64,000 nucleotides of DNA from Knoellia sp. Soil729 (GCF_001427985.1 NZ_LMSA01000001.1:711791-775790); one strand, 5' to 3'; counted from the first letter of the stretch, positions 35,995 to 47,116 are shown. The notes: generated by a model from the letters alone, not told the origin. Numbers and translations are program-made.

Positions 35995-37035
35995 TCACGG
36001 TGTGGGCGGCATACACCGGATGAGGGTCACCTCTCCGCTCACCGTGACGTCGCCCGCGCAGTGGGGCACGAGCAGGACGTCGCCGGCTGCGATCCGGCGG
36101 GTGCCGTGGCGGGTCGACAGCGTCCCGGAGCCGTCGACGACGACCACGGCGGCGTATGCCGCGTCGACCGTCACGTCGCCCGTCACCGGCCGCACCACCT
36201 GGGCCCGGAAGTAGGCGTCCGCCTCGGTGGGCAGGGCCGAGCCGCTGCCCTCGACGTCGGCCCACCGGCGGCGGAGCGTCGTGATGCGGTCGGGCGTCAG
36301 CGGACCGTGGTCGACGCTCTGCAGCGCGAGCGAGCGGTCGAGCCCGAGGAAGGCGTGGTCGAGCTCGAGCGCGAACCGCTCGTGCTCGAGCATGACCGAG
36401 AAGTCGGTGGGCTCCTGGAGCTCGAGGATGAGCACTCCCTGACCGATGGCGTGCGGCTGGCCCGCGGGCACGAGCACCGCGTCACCGGCCGAGACCGGGA
36501 TCGGGTTGAGGGCTGCGAGGAGCCGGTCGTCCTGGGCGTCCACGAGCTCGGCGAGTGCCTCCGGCGCCAGCTCGTCGTGGAAGCCCACCCACACCGTGGC
36601 GCCGGGCTCGGCGACGAGGACGATCCAGGCCTCGGTCTTGCCGTGGTCGCAGTCGAGGTGCGACATGGCGAACTCACGGCTCGGGTGGGAGTGCACGGGC
36701 AGCCGCTCACCGCTGTCGAGCAGCTTGGTGAGCAGGTTGGGGTCGCCACCGAAGCGCGACACATGGGCCGTGCCGAACCAGCCCTCGGCGTCGGCCGCGA
36801 AGGCGTCCGGGAGCTCCACCCCACCCTCGAGGGTGGTCACTCCCCCACCGCCCTCGGCGAAGAGCCGTGCGGTCGAGCCGATCCAGTCCTCCGGCCGGTA
36901 GCCGTCGAAGTCGCTCGTGGCCTCGACGCCCCGGAAATCAAGGACCCGCTCGCCCCCGCGATAGAACCTGCGGGGCGTGTTGGGCGCGAGCGAAGCGGTC
37001 GCGGCCTGGGCTGCGCCCGTCGACGTGTCGGTCAT
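35995..37035 (-). CDS. Cupin-type class I mannose-6-phosphate isomerase-like protein
   Basis: 346 aa. Zinc-binding cupin residues are visible in LPVHSHPSREFAMSHLD and KTEAW (two His and a Glu), with a further His in PAGQPHAIGQGV. This matches type I phosphomannose isomerases, which interconvert fructose-6-P and mannose-6-P to feed GDP-mannose. The sequence is short of ManA by about 40 residues, so a related sugar isomerase is possible. ATG at 37035. Divergence from groEL is bounded by a terminator (37206). Confidence 0.75.
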   Translation of the reverse strand: MTDTSTGAAQAATASLAPNTPRRFYRGGERVLDFRGVEATSDFDGYRPEDWIGSTARLFAEGGGGVTTLEGGVELPDAFAADAEGWFGTAHVSRFGGDPNLLTKLLDSGERLPVHSHPSREFAMSHLDCDHGKTEAWIVLVAEPGATVWVGFHDELAPEALAELVDAQDDRLLAALNPIPVSAGDAVLVPAGQPHAIGQGVLILELQEPTDFSVMLEHERFALELDHAFLGLDRSLALQSVDHGPLTPDRITTLRRRWADVEGSGSALPTEADAYFRAQVVRPVTGDVTVDAAYAAVVVVDGSGTLSTRHGTRRIAAGDVLLVPHCAGDVTVSGEVTLIRCMPPTP

Positions 37036-37205
37036 GAGGCGACCTTCCGGGAGGAGGATGCGGGGAGCCGAGCGGACTCGGTGTGACAGCCCTGATCTCA
37101 CCAAACTCCGCGCCCAGAGGCAATGCAGGGGCCCCCATCGGGTCGACCGCGGCGGCCTCGACAGAGGGTCATCGTCACCAGCCCCACCATCGACAGGTCA
37201 ATGCA

Positions 37206-37252
37206 CGCGTATGCCGCGTGCTCCCCCTGTACGGGAGCACGCGGCATACGCG
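37206..37252. terminator. groEL terminator hairpin containing an octamer pair
   Basis: Perfect 20-bp arms around a 7-base loop CCTGTAC. The arms include GTATGCCG and its complement CGGCATAC, so two octamer copies face each other. Located 25 bp after the groEL stop on the minus strand. Confidence 0.8.
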
Positions 37253-37276
37253 GTTGTTCGGGTGGTGCGACCAGTC

Positions 37277-39019
<1,743 letters not shown>

Positions 39020-39056
39020 TGGTGGTTCAGGGTGGTGGAACGAGCGAACCGCTCGT

Positions 39057-39350
39057 TCAGCCCACGACCGCGAGGACGTCGCGAGCGCTGAGGATCAGGT
39101 ACTCCTCGCCCCCGTGCTTGACCTCGGTGCCGCCGTACTTGCTGTAGATGACCTTGTCGCCGACGTTGACGTCGAGCGGGACACGGTTGCCGTTGTCGTC
39201 GATGCGACCGGGGCCGACCGCGAGGACCTCGCCCTCCTGGGGCTTCTCCTTCGCGGTGTCCGGGATGACGAGACCGGACGCCGTGGTCTGCTCGGCCTCG
39301 AGCGACTTGATGACGATGCGGTCCTCGAGCGGCTTGATGGAAACCGACAC
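39057..39350 (-). CDS. groES: Co-chaperonin GroES
   Basis: 97 aa. [20 protein letters not shown], the mobile loop [20 protein letters not shown] and the C-terminal [10 protein letters not shown] are canonical. The GTG at 39350 has GGGGAGG 8 nt upstream. The protein caps GroEL. The longer open frame to 39566 would cross the CIRCE boxes and is rejected. Confidence 0.95.
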   Translation of the reverse strand: MSVSIKPLEDRIVIKSLEAEQTTASGLVIPDTAKEKPQEGEVLAVGPGRIDDNGNRVPLDVNVGDKVIYSKYGGTEVKHGGEEYLILSARDVLAVVG

Positions 39351-39450
39351 TGTGTGACCTCCCCTTTGGGATGAGTCGAAGGTGGACAGATGCAAAGTGC
39401 GCGCAGCAGGCTCCACATCGCCGTCGCGGGGGTCGATCCGGTCCGCTGCG

Positions 39451-39477
39451 CTGGCACTCACGCAAGGTGAGTGCCAA
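39451..39477 (-). promoter_or_regulatory. CIRCE box 2 (downstream of the groES promoter)
   Basis: CTGGCACTC-N9-GAGTGCCAA, differing from the consensus TTAGCACTC-N9-GAGTGCTAA by few bases. HrcA is the expected repressor. It lies just downstream of the predicted -10. Confidence 0.85.
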
Positions 39478-39484
39478 TGAGGCA

Positions 39485-39514
39485 AATCTAGGTCTGTCGT
39501 TAGCACTCGGTCAA
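39485..39514 (-). promoter_or_regulatory. groESL promoter (predicted)
   Basis: On the minus strand, TTGACC (39514-39509) and TAGATT (39490-39485) are separated by 18 bp, a good housekeeping-sigma match. The two CIRCE boxes flank the -35 and -10, so a bound repressor would block both. Confidence 0.75.
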
Positions 39515-39526
39515 CTCGAGTGCCAA
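39500..39526 (-). promoter_or_regulatory. CIRCE box 1 (overlapping the -35)
   Basis: TTAGCACTC-N9-GAGTGCCAA, a near-perfect CIRCE inverted repeat, overlapping the -35 of the predicted groES promoter. Confidence 0.88.
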
Positions 39527-39607
39527 AACTCCTCCTCGTGTTCGCCACCGGCACAACTCGCGTCAAAGCATTTGCGGCGGAGGTCGTGCGCGCGCAAGGT
39601 TCTGGGC

Positions 39608-40441
39608 ATGAACGACGCTGACCCCGCTGCCCTGCTCGCTGCCTACGACAGCCAGCTGCGGCGCGACGCCGAGCTGCCCTCGGCGCTGACGAGGACGCCG
39701 CTCGGGCCGTTGCTGCTCGCGACCTACCTGGGAGGGCGGGGGTTCATCACCTACCGCAGCCTGGCGACCGAGGACGGGCCGGCCACGCAGAAGTCGGTGC
39801 GAGCGCTGGTCGCAGGCGCCCTCGAGCACTACCGCGCGATGCCCGAGATCACCCGGGTCGAGTGGAAGACCCGAGGGCACGACCACGCCCCGGGCCTGCA
39901 CGAGTCCCTCCTCGCGGCCGGTTTTGAGCCGCAGGAGAGCGAGTCGGTCATGATCGGTGACGCCTCGCTGCTGGCCCTCGACCTCGCGATGCCCGCCGGT
40001 GTCACGATCCGTCAGGTGACGGACGAGGCGGACGTCCGGCGCATGGTGGACCTGCAGTGCGAGGTCTTCGGTGACGACCCCGAGGAGGCCGACGCCCACT
40101 ACGAGGAGATCGTCCACCGTCTGCGCACCCGCGGTGACATGGAGATGTGGGTGGCCGAGCTCGACGGTGAGCTCGTCAGCGCCGGTCGCCTCGAGCCGGT
40201 CGAGGGCACGGAGTTCGCGGGCATCTGGGGAGGCTGCACCCGCCCCGAGCACCGGGGCCAGGGCATCTACCGCGCGCTGACGGCGGCCCGGGCGCGATCG
40301 GCCATCGAGCACGGCAAGCGGTGGATCAACAGCGACTCCACCGAGCTCTCCCGCCCCATCCTCGAACGGTCCGGACTCGTCAAGGTCTCGACCACCACTC
40401 CCTACGAGTGGAGACGTCACGGTGGTCGCGCCCCTGCCTGA
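39608..40441 (+). CDS. GNAT-family acetyltransferase
   Basis: 277 aa with two weak repeats; only the C-terminal half (about residues 140-277) shows a clear GNAT fold, with the acetyl-CoA loop [15 protein letters not shown]-terminal half is a degenerate GNAT-like domain. Substrate unknown. ATG at 39608 ([10 protein letters not shown]). Confidence 0.8.
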   Translation: MNDADPAALLAAYDSQLRRDAELPSALTRTPLGPLLLATYLGGRGFITYRSLATEDGPATQKSVRALVAGALEHYRAMPEITRVEWKTRGHDHAPGLHESLLAAGFEPQESESVMIGDASLLALDLAMPAGVTIRQVTDEADVRRMVDLQCEVFGDDPEEADAHYEEIVHRLRTRGDMEMWVAELDGELVSAGRLEPVEGTEFAGIWGGCTRPEHRGQGIYRALTAARARSAIEHGKRWINSDSTELSRPILERSGLVKVSTTTPYEWRRHGGRAPA

Positions 40442-40489
40442 TCCCGGCAACATCATGCACTCTGGTCCCATCTGGCGCATGATTGCCCC

Positions 40490-42607
40490 GTGAACCAGCT
40501 GACCTCGATCGCCGCCGCCGCGATCCTCCTCGCCGCGCCCATGACGTTCGTCGCGGCCCCCTCCACCGCCATGCCGCGTGACACCGCCACGCCGGCGGCC
40601 ACTCCGCTCGGCTCGGCACCAGCAGCGGACTCGCTGGCGACCCAGCCGGCTCCCCAGTTGGGCTCGCGCGCGTCGGGCAGCACTGCCACGACCACCGCGG
40701 CCACCACCACCGCAGCCACCGGGCCGGTCATCGGCCTGAACGGGCGCGGCTTCGGCCACGGGCGCGGCATGTCGCAGTGGGGGGCGCGGGGCGCGGCCAG
40801 CCAGGGTCGGACCGTCGCCCAGATCCTCGACTTCTACTACCCCGGCACGACCACGGGCAGCATCGGCAACCCGCTCGTCCGCGTCCGGCTCTCGGCTCTC
40901 GGGACCTCGGCGACCACCGTCCTCGCCGAGTCCGGCCTGACGATCACCGACGGCACCTGCACCGCGGCCCTCAACCAGTCCGGCGCCACCCAGTGGAGGG
41001 TCCAACGGACCAACAACAGCTGGAACCTCCAGGGCTACTACCCCAAGAACGGGTTCACCACGTGGTGGAACCACACCACGGCCTGCACCGGCTTCGGCGC
41101 GGCCGAGGACCTCACCTTCGTCGGTGAGGGTTCGGTCGAGGCCTCGACGTTGACGTTGAGCACCTCCTCGGGCAACCGGGCCTACCGCGGGGCGATCCGC
41201 GCCGCCAAGGACAACCGTCCCGGCCTGGTCGGGTTCGTGGCCACCGTCAACGTCGTGCCGATGGACAGCTACCTGCAGTCCGTCGTCCCTGCCGAAATGC
41301 CGGCATCGTGGCAGCTCGAGGCCGTCAAGGCCCAGGCCGTGGCAGCGCGCACCTATGCCGCCGCACGGCTGGGCAGCGCGTACACCTCCGACATCTGCGA
41401 CACGACGACGTGCCAGGTGTACCCGGGCCTCACGAGCTCCAACCCCGAGCACGCGAACTCGAACGCCGCCGTTGCCGCGACCACCGGCCAGGTGCGCAAG
41501 TACGGCAGCTCCATGGCCCTGACCGAGTTCAGCTCCACCAACGGTGGCCAGATCGTCGGGTCCGGGCTGGCCTACCAGGTCGCCAAGGCGGACCCCTACG
41601 ACGGTGTCTACGCCGCCGCGCCCGACACCTGGTCCTATCTGACGATGCCGGTGAGCGCGATCGAGAGCTGGTGGCCCGAGATCGGCTCGTTCCGTTCGCT
41701 GCAGGTCTCGCGCAACGGCCAGGGCGCGTGGTTCGGTGGCCGGGCCAGCAGCCTCACGTTGCAGGGCACGTCCGGCTCGAAGACGGTCGACGCCGAGACC
41801 TTCCGCACGCGGCTCAACCTGAGGTCCACGTGGTTCATCCCGGTGGGTTCCTCCGTCGGCACCGACTTCGCCGGCAACGCCTTCTCCGACGTCCTCACCC
41901 GCGACCGCTCCGGAAACCTGTGGAACTACCCCTCCAACGGTCGCGGCGGCTGGCTGCCCCGCACCCTGGTCACCACCGGCTTCCCGGACGTTCCCGAGAT
42001 GCTCGCACCGGGTGACTTCTCGGGCGACGGCATTCCCGACCTCATGCGCAGGACCACGTCCGGGGCCCTGATCCTCCACCGCGGCAGCGGCACCGGCACG
42101 ATCGCCTCGACCGCGACCATCGGCTCGGGCTGGCACGCCTTCGATGCCGTCATCGCCCCCGGTGACGTGGACGGCGACGGTGCGATCGACATCCTCGCTC
42201 GCGACAAGAAGGGCGTGATGTGGCTCTACCCCACCACCGGGACCGGCGCCTGGAAGACCAAGGTGAACAAGGGCTCCGGCTGGGGCGGGCTGCGCGAGCT
42301 CGAGGCCGTGGGTGACTTCGACGGGGACGGCGGCGTCGACCTCGTGGGCACCGACTCCACTGCTCGGCTCTACCTGATGCGCTTCTCGCCGACCGGTGCC
42401 TACCTCGGCAAGCAGGTGATCGGCTCCGGCTGGGGCTCCTTCTCCGCCTTCACCGGCATGGGGGACGTCGACGGTGACGGCAACGTCGACCTCGTGGCCC
42501 GCTACAGCAACGGGACCCTCTACGCCTACCGGGGCAACGGCCGTGGCGGTTTTCTCCCCCGGATCACGATCGGCTCCGGCTGGTCCACGCTCACCATCGG
42601 GAGCTGA
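40490..42607 (+). CDS. Secreted SpoIID/LytB-domain protein with FG-GAP repeats
   Basis: 705 aa. A signal peptide (first 25-30 residues, ending near VAAPSTAMP) is followed by a Thr/Ala-rich linker and the SpoIID domain (about 235-390), with the region VVPAEMPASWQLEAVKAQAVA that contains the catalytic Glu of lytic transglycosylase SpoIID. The last 200 residues contain four FG-GAP/VCBS-like units with calcium loops (GDFSGDGIPDL, GDVDGDGAIDIL, GDFDGDGGVDL, GDVDGDGNVDL). In non-sporulating actinobacteria this combination is likely a cell-wall hydrolase displayed on the surface. GTG start. Confidence 0.88.
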   Translation: MNQLTSIAAAAILLAAPMTFVAAPSTAMPRDTATPAATPLGSAPAADSLATQPAPQLGSRASGSTATTTAATTTAATGPVIGLNGRGFGHGRGMSQWGARGAASQGRTVAQILDFYYPGTTTGSIGNPLVRVRLSALGTSATTVLAESGLTITDGTCTAALNQSGATQWRVQRTNNSWNLQGYYPKNGFTTWWNHTTACTGFGAAEDLTFVGEGSVEASTLTLSTSSGNRAYRGAIRAAKDNRPGLVGFVATVNVVPMDSYLQSVVPAEMPASWQLEAVKAQAVAARTYAAARLGSAYTSDICDTTTCQVYPGLTSSNPEHANSNAAVAATTGQVRKYGSSMALTEFSSTNGGQIVGSGLAYQVAKADPYDGVYAAAPDTWSYLTMPVSAIESWWPEIGSFRSLQVSRNGQGAWFGGRASSLTLQGTSGSKTVDAETFRTRLNLRSTWFIPVGSSVGTDFAGNAFSDVLTRDRSGNLWNYPSNGRGGWLPRTLVTTGFPDVPEMLAPGDFSGDGIPDLMRRTTSGALILHRGSGTGTIASTATIGSGWHAFDAVIAPGDVDGDGAIDILARDKKGVMWLYPTTGTGAWKTKVNKGSGWGGLRELEAVGDFDGDGGVDLVGTDSTARLYLMRFSPTGAYLGKQVIGSGWGSFSAFTGMGDVDGDGNVDLVARYSNGTLYAYRGNGRGGFLPRITIGSGWSTLTIGS

Positions 42608-42632
42608 TCGCCTGGAATGAGAGGGTGGGCCC

Positions 42633-43871
42633 GTGGACGTCAGCACGGTGAGGGCCCTGGCTGCCCCGGACGGGCAGGAGCTGCTGCGCTCGCTCCCTCC
42701 CTACGACGACGCCGACGTCCTCGCCGTGCAGGAGCGGTTGCGCCGGGCCGGGCACCCGGCGGAGCTCACGGCGGCAGCACTGACGCAGCAGCGCCTGCGC
42801 TCCAGGGCGACCGCGAAGTTCGGGGAGTTCGCCTTCGACATGCTCTTCACACCGGACGGGCTCGAGCAGGCCACCCGCCTCGAGGTCGCCGTCGCCCACG
42901 CCCACCGCTTCAGCCGCGCGAGCCTGGCACAGGTCCACGACCTCGGCTGCGGGATCGGCGCCGACGCCGTGACGCTGTCATCCCTCGGTGTCACCGTGCG
43001 GGCCGTCGACACCGACCCGGTGACCGCGGCCGTCGCCGATGCCAACCTGCGCCCCTGGCCGGACTCGCGGGCCCGGGTCGGCCGCGCCGAGGACGCAGAC
43101 TTCGGACCGGACCCCGGGCGCAACAGGGTCGGCGCCTGGCTCGACCCCGCCCGGCGCACCCGCGGCGTCGCCGACATCACCGGCCGCACCCGGCGCACCT
43201 TCCGCCTCGAGGAGATCTCGCCCTCGTGGGAGTTCGTCCAGCAGGTTGCCGCCGCCGTGCCCGCCACCGGCGTCAAGCTCAGCCCCGGCTTCGACCACGC
43301 CGCGATCCCCGCGGGCACCGAGGCGCAGTGGACCTCCTGGACCGGTGACGTCGTGGAGTGCGCCATCTGGTGGGGGCCGCTCGTCGTGAACCGCGGCCGC
43401 ACCGCGCGGGTCATGGGCCCCGACGCCTCACCCGTCCTCGTCACGGAGTCCATGGCCGATGACGTGCCACCGGTGGCCGCGTCCATGGCCGACGTGGGTA
43501 CGTGGCTCCATGACGTCGACAAGGCGGTCATCCGGGCCGGCTTGGTGGGCGCGGTCACGCGGTCCACCGAGGGGGTCGAGTCCGACGAGGGCACCGGCTA
43601 CGTCCTCACCTCGCGCGACGTGTCGCTCCCCCACACCCGCCGGTATGCCGTCCGAGAGGCCATGCCGTTCACCGTCAAGATCCTGCGGGGATGGTTGCGC
43701 ACGCACGGTGTCACCGGCCTGACGATCAAGAAGCGCGGCATCCGCCTCGACGACGAGCAGCTGCGGCGCGACCTGCAGATCGGCACCAAGGCCGGGGACG
43801 GGGACCAGGCCACGGTCGTGCTGACCCGAGTCGCCGGCTCCCCCGCAGCACTCATCGTCTCCCCGGCCTGA
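42633..43871 (+). CDS. SAM-dependent methyltransferase with THUMP-like domain
   Basis: 412 aa. Class I Rossmann fold with VHDLGCGIGADAVTLSSLG (SAM motif I, about residues 95-115) and the acidic motif II in RAVDTDPVTAAV. The C-terminal region resembles the THUMP-like domain of actinobacterial putative RNA methyltransferases (TIKKRGIRLDDEQLRRDL). It probably modifies RNA; target unknown. It converges on the ribokinase across a palindrome. Confidence 0.82.
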   Translation: MDVSTVRALAAPDGQELLRSLPPYDDADVLAVQERLRRAGHPAELTAAALTQQRLRSRATAKFGEFAFDMLFTPDGLEQATRLEVAVAHAHRFSRASLAQVHDLGCGIGADAVTLSSLGVTVRAVDTDPVTAAVADANLRPWPDSRARVGRAEDADFGPDPGRNRVGAWLDPARRTRGVADITGRTRRTFRLEEISPSWEFVQQVAAAVPATGVKLSPGFDHAAIPAGTEAQWTSWTGDVVECAIWWGPLVVNRGRTARVMGPDASPVLVTESMADDVPPVAASMADVGTWLHDVDKAVIRAGLVGAVTRSTEGVESDEGTGYVLTSRDVSLPHTRRYAVREAMPFTVKILRGWLRTHGVTGLTIKKRGIRLDDEQLRRDLQIGTKAGDGDQATVVLTRVAGSPAALIVSPA

Positions 43872-43877
43872 CCCAGC

Positions 43878-43954
43878 GCACGTTTCTCACCCAATTCCCC
43901 CGATATGCACACGGCGTGTCCGTGCATATCGGGGGAATTGGGTGAGAAACGTGC
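43878..43954. repeat. Palindrome family 1, copy 2
   Basis: 33-bp perfect arms (43878-43910, 43922-43954) with an 11-base loop ACGGCGTGTCC. The core TTTCTCACCCAATTCCC matches the copy at 22442, which has ACC for ACCC on both arms. It ends two bases before the ribokinase stop, so it may terminate both convergent genes. Confidence 0.88.
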
Positions 43955-43956
43955 GG

Positions 43957-44787
43957 TCAGAGGGCTGGGTGCGGTTGGGCTCCTTGGTGTTGGACTGCTG
44001 CTGCTCCGGCGGCCAGGGCGCTCTCGAGGGCTTCGTGGTGGGGAGCTCCGGTGGCCAGGGCTGCGGCCAAGGCGCCGCAGAAGGCGTCACCGGCTCCGGT
44101 GGTGTCGAGGACGTCGTGGGGGGCGACCTTGTGGGCGGGCGTGGTGTGGCCGTCCCAGGTGACTCCGTTGGGGCCGAAGGTGACGAGGAGCGACGCCGGT
44201 TCGGCGGCGGACTCGGCGAGGGCCACCATCTCGTGCTCGTTGGCGACCACCGGGTCGGCGAGGGCGATCACGTCGGCCGGCAGGGCGGCATACGGCGCGG
44301 TGTTGACGACGACGCGAGCGCCGCGGTGGGCCGCTCGGCGGGCGGCACCACAGACCACGGGCAGCGGCACCTCCAGCTGGAGCAGGAGGACGTCGCCGGG
44401 ACCCAGCACGTCGACGGCGTCGACCTCGGTGTCGTCGAGCCGGCCGTTCGCGCCGGGGATGACGATGATGCTGTTCTCACCCCGGTCGTCAACGGCGATG
44501 AGGGCGTGCCCGGTGGCCTCGCCCGTGATGACGCGCACGGCGGAGACGTCGATCCCCCTGTGCCGCAGGCGTTCGATGTAGGCCGAGCCGCCGGCGTCAT
44601 CGCCGACGCATCCGACCATGAGTACCTCGGCGCCGGCCGCCGCGGCGGCGACTGCCTGGTTGGCGCCCTTGCCCCCGGCAGACCGTTCGAGGCCCTCACC
44701 GAGGAGGGTCTCGCCCGGCCTCGGATGGCGCTCGACATGGGTCACGAGGTCGACGTTGAGCGAGCCCAGCACCATGACACGTCCCAT
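43957..44787 (-). CDS. rbsK: Ribokinase-family carbohydrate kinase
   Basis: 276 aa PfkB-type sugar kinase. N-terminal GSLNVDLVTHVERHPRPGET, Gly-Gly hinge SAGGKGANQAVAAA and anion-hole motif DTTGAGDAFCGAL are typical of ribokinase. The nucleoside hydrolase upstream ends with an ATGA overlap, so the hydrolase would free ribose and the kinase phosphorylate it. Substrate is inferred from that. Confidence 0.88.
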   Translation of the reverse strand: MGRVMVLGSLNVDLVTHVERHPRPGETLLGEGLERSAGGKGANQAVAAAAAGAEVLMVGCVGDDAGGSAYIERLRHRGIDVSAVRVITGEATGHALIAVDDRGENSIIVIPGANGRLDDTEVDAVDVLGPGDVLLLQLEVPLPVVCGAARRAAHRGARVVVNTAPYAALPADVIALADPVVANEHEMVALAESAAEPASLLVTFGPNGVTWDGHTTPAHKVAPHDVLDTTGAGDAFCGALAAALATGAPHHEALESALAAGAAAVQHQGAQPHPAL

Positions 44788-45758
44788 CAGCGGACTCCCT
44801 TGATCGTGTCGAGCCACAGGCGCGCGACGCGTGGACCGTCGATCTCCAGGGCCACGTCGACCTGCGCGTGGGCCAGTCCGTGCGGATCGTGCTCCATGTC
44901 GCCCGACCAATCGCGGGTGTCGACGATGGTGCGGCCGCGGGTCCAGGTGCCGGAGAGCTCGACCCGAACGGGCAGCCGCTCGGTGCGGACGGCCCCGGGG
45001 TCGATGAGCATTGCCACGGTCCCGGCGTCACCGATGGTCATCGCGTCGGAGCGGAAGCGGCCACTCATGAAACGGACCAGCCCGGCCGCCAGCGCTCCCG
45101 GACCGTGGTCGTCGAGGGCGGCCAGCTCGTCCGCCTCGGCAAGCGTCACCTGCGGTCCGTAGAAGACGTCGAGCCCATACATCGTCACCGGCACCTCGTG
45201 GTCGACACTGGCGTCGAGGACCACCGCCGTGGCCTCCGGGTCGTGGAAGACGTTGAACTCCGCGGAGGCCGTCGCGTTGCTCACCATCGCGCCGCCTCCC
45301 ATGAAGGCGATGCGGCCGATGCGCGCGAAGGACTCCGGATACATCCGGGCGAGCAGCGCGATGTTGGTCATCGGCGCCAGCGGCACGACCGTGACCGAGG
45401 CACCGGCGTCAGCGGCGGCCTCGATCGTCTCGCGCAGGAGCTCCACGGCATGCCGCGCATCGACGCTCCTGCGTGGGGCGGGCCAGCCGAGGTCGGCCAT
45501 GCCGTCGTCGCCGTGCACGTGGCGCGCATCGACCGGCCGCTCGAGCAGCGGGTGCGAGGCCCCGGCGGCCACTGGGACGGTGTCCGCGCCACACGCCTCC
45601 AGCACGGTGAGCGTGTTGCGCACGACGTCTGCCAGGGGCGCGTTGCCACCGACGCAGGTGACGGCGCGGAGGTCCAGACCCGGGTGCAGGGCGGCGAGCA
45701 GGAGGGCGCAGGCGTCGTCGACTCCGGTGTCGACGTCGAGGATCACGGGTTCGGCCAT
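44787..45758 (-). CDS. Nucleoside hydrolase (IUNH family)
   Basis: 323 aa. The Ca2+-binding DVDTGVDDACALLLA motif at the N-terminus and the downstream Asp/Asn pocket residues (NVFHDPEATAVV) mark the inosine-uridine preferring family. It cleaves nucleosides to base plus ribose. ATG at 45758; an octamer copy lies just upstream (45768). Coupled to the ribokinase. Confidence 0.9.
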   Translation of the reverse strand: MAEPVILDVDTGVDDACALLLAALHPGLDLRAVTCVGGNAPLADVVRNTLTVLEACGADTVPVAAGASHPLLERPVDARHVHGDDGMADLGWPAPRRSVDARHAVELLRETIEAAADAGASVTVVPLAPMTNIALLARMYPESFARIGRIAFMGGGAMVSNATASAEFNVFHDPEATAVVLDASVDHEVPVTMYGLDVFYGPQVTLAEADELAALDDHGPGALAAGLVRFMSGRFRSDAMTIGDAGTVAMLIDPGAVRTERLPVRVELSGTWTRGRTIVDTRDWSGDMEHDPHGLAHAQVDVALEIDGPRVARLWLDTIKGVR

Positions 45759-45796
45759 GGGGCGAGCGTATGCCGTGGGTCGGCTAGCGTCGTGGG

Positions 45797-47116
45797 GTGA
45801 CTTCCCGCTCCACGGCCCTCGTGCGTCCCCGCCTGACCGCTGCAGTGGCGCTGGCCCTCGTGGGTGCGCTCGCCGCGGCCTGCGGAGGCGGCGACGCTCC
45901 GGACGACAGGGGCTCCGCGCCCTCAAGCCCGAGCAGCGCGGCGGCCTCGGACACCACGACACCGTCGGGCACACCGACGGCCTCGAGCACGCCGTCGACC
46001 TCCCCGTCAGCAACGGCGTCGGAGACATCGAGCCCGCCCGATGCCGGGGGGACGGCCAACGTCAGCGCCTGCGCCCGCCGGACGGCCGACGCCCTCACCG
46101 AGCAACAGGCCCTGGGCCAGCTCCTCATGGTGGCCTTCCAGACCGGGGACTCCCGCACGGCGCTGGACGACCTCATCGCCGACCAGCACGTCGGCAACGT
46201 CATCTACCTGGGCGGCTGGGACGGTGCCTCGCTGGTCAAGAAGACGAGCGCGCACCTGCAGGCGCAGGCCACGAAGGCCGCGACGGCCGGCATACCGCTG
46301 CTTCTCGCCGCCGACCAGGAAGGTGGGGAGGTGCGCCAGCTGCGCGGTGAGGGCTTCTCGAAGGTTCCGTCCGCCAAGGTGCAGGCGCAGATGTCGTCGG
46401 CCGAGCTCACCGCCGCCGCCAAGGGCTGGGCCGGGGAGCTCAAGGCGGTGGGGATCAACGTCAACCTCGCGCCGGTCACCGACACGGTGCCGGCCGACAT
46501 CGGCACGGCCAACGAGCCGATCGGCAAGTACGGCCGCCAGTACGGCTCCGACCCCGCGACCGTGACCAAGGCGTCCACGGCCTTCCTCAAGGGCATGATC
46601 GAGGGCGGCATCATGGGCACGGTCAAGCACTTCCCCGGCCTGGGGCGCATCCGCAACAACACCGACTTCAACGCCACCGGCATCACCGACAACATCGCCA
46701 CCCCCAAGGACCCGTTCCTCGCGCCGTTCACGGCCGGAGTCAAGGCCGGCGCGGGACTCGTCATGGTGGGCTCGGCGCGCTACCCGGGTCTGGACGACAC
46801 CAGGACGCAGGCGATGTTCAGCAAGCCGATCATCACCGGGCTGCTGCGCGACCAGCTCGGCTTCGACGGCGTCGTCATCACCGACGACATCAACGCCAAG
46901 GCCGTCCAGGCCATCCCGGTGGCCGAGCGCGCCACGAGCTTCCTCCGGGCCGGGGGCGACATCCTCCTGACCGGCGACCCGAAGTCCGTCCCGGCGATGA
47001 CGAAGGCCATCACCGACAAGGCCCGGGCCGACGAGGGCTTCGCCCTGCACGTCGACGCCGCGGTGCTGCGGGTCGTCGCCCTCAAGGAGCGCATGGGCCT
47101 CATCAGCTGCAGCTGA
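45797..47116 (+). CDS. GH3-fold lipoprotein, NagZ-like with a changed catalytic loop
   Basis: 439 aa. Lipobox LAAAC after a signal sequence, a Ser/Thr/Pro linker (residues about 35-90), then a glycoside hydrolase family 3 TIM barrel. The Asp-containing VVITDDINAKAV strand is present. The NagZ acid/base loop, which normally reads FPGHG-x4-DSH, is here KHFPGLGRIRNNTDFNATG: the Gly-His-Gly becomes Gly-Leu-Gly and the Asp-Ser-His is absent. Activity as N-acetylglucosaminidase is therefore uncertain. GTG start, divergent from the nucleoside hydrolase. Confidence 0.85.
   Translation: MTSRSTALVRPRLTAAVALALVGALAAACGGGDAPDDRGSAPSSPSSAAASDTTTPSGTPTASSTPSTSPSATASETSSPPDAGGTANVSACARRTADALTEQQALGQLLMVAFQTGDSRTALDDLIADQHVGNVIYLGGWDGASLVKKTSAHLQAQATKAATAGIPLLLAADQEGGEVRQLRGEGFSKVPSAKVQAQMSSAELTAAAKGWAGELKAVGINVNLAPVTDTVPADIGTANEPIGKYGRQYGSDPATVTKASTAFLKGMIEGGIMGTVKHFPGLGRIRNNTDFNATGITDNIATPKDPFLAPFTAGVKAGAGLVMVGSARYPGLDDTRTQAMFSKPIITGLLRDQLGFDGVVITDDINAKAVQAIPVAERATSFLRAGGDILLTGDPKSVPAMTKAITDKARADEGFALHVDAAVLRVVALKERMGLISCS

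Noticed and set aside
39563-42646. 1027-aa minus-strand frame opposite the SpoIID gene
   Set aside because: Shadow of the plus-strand gene, which has signal peptide and domains.
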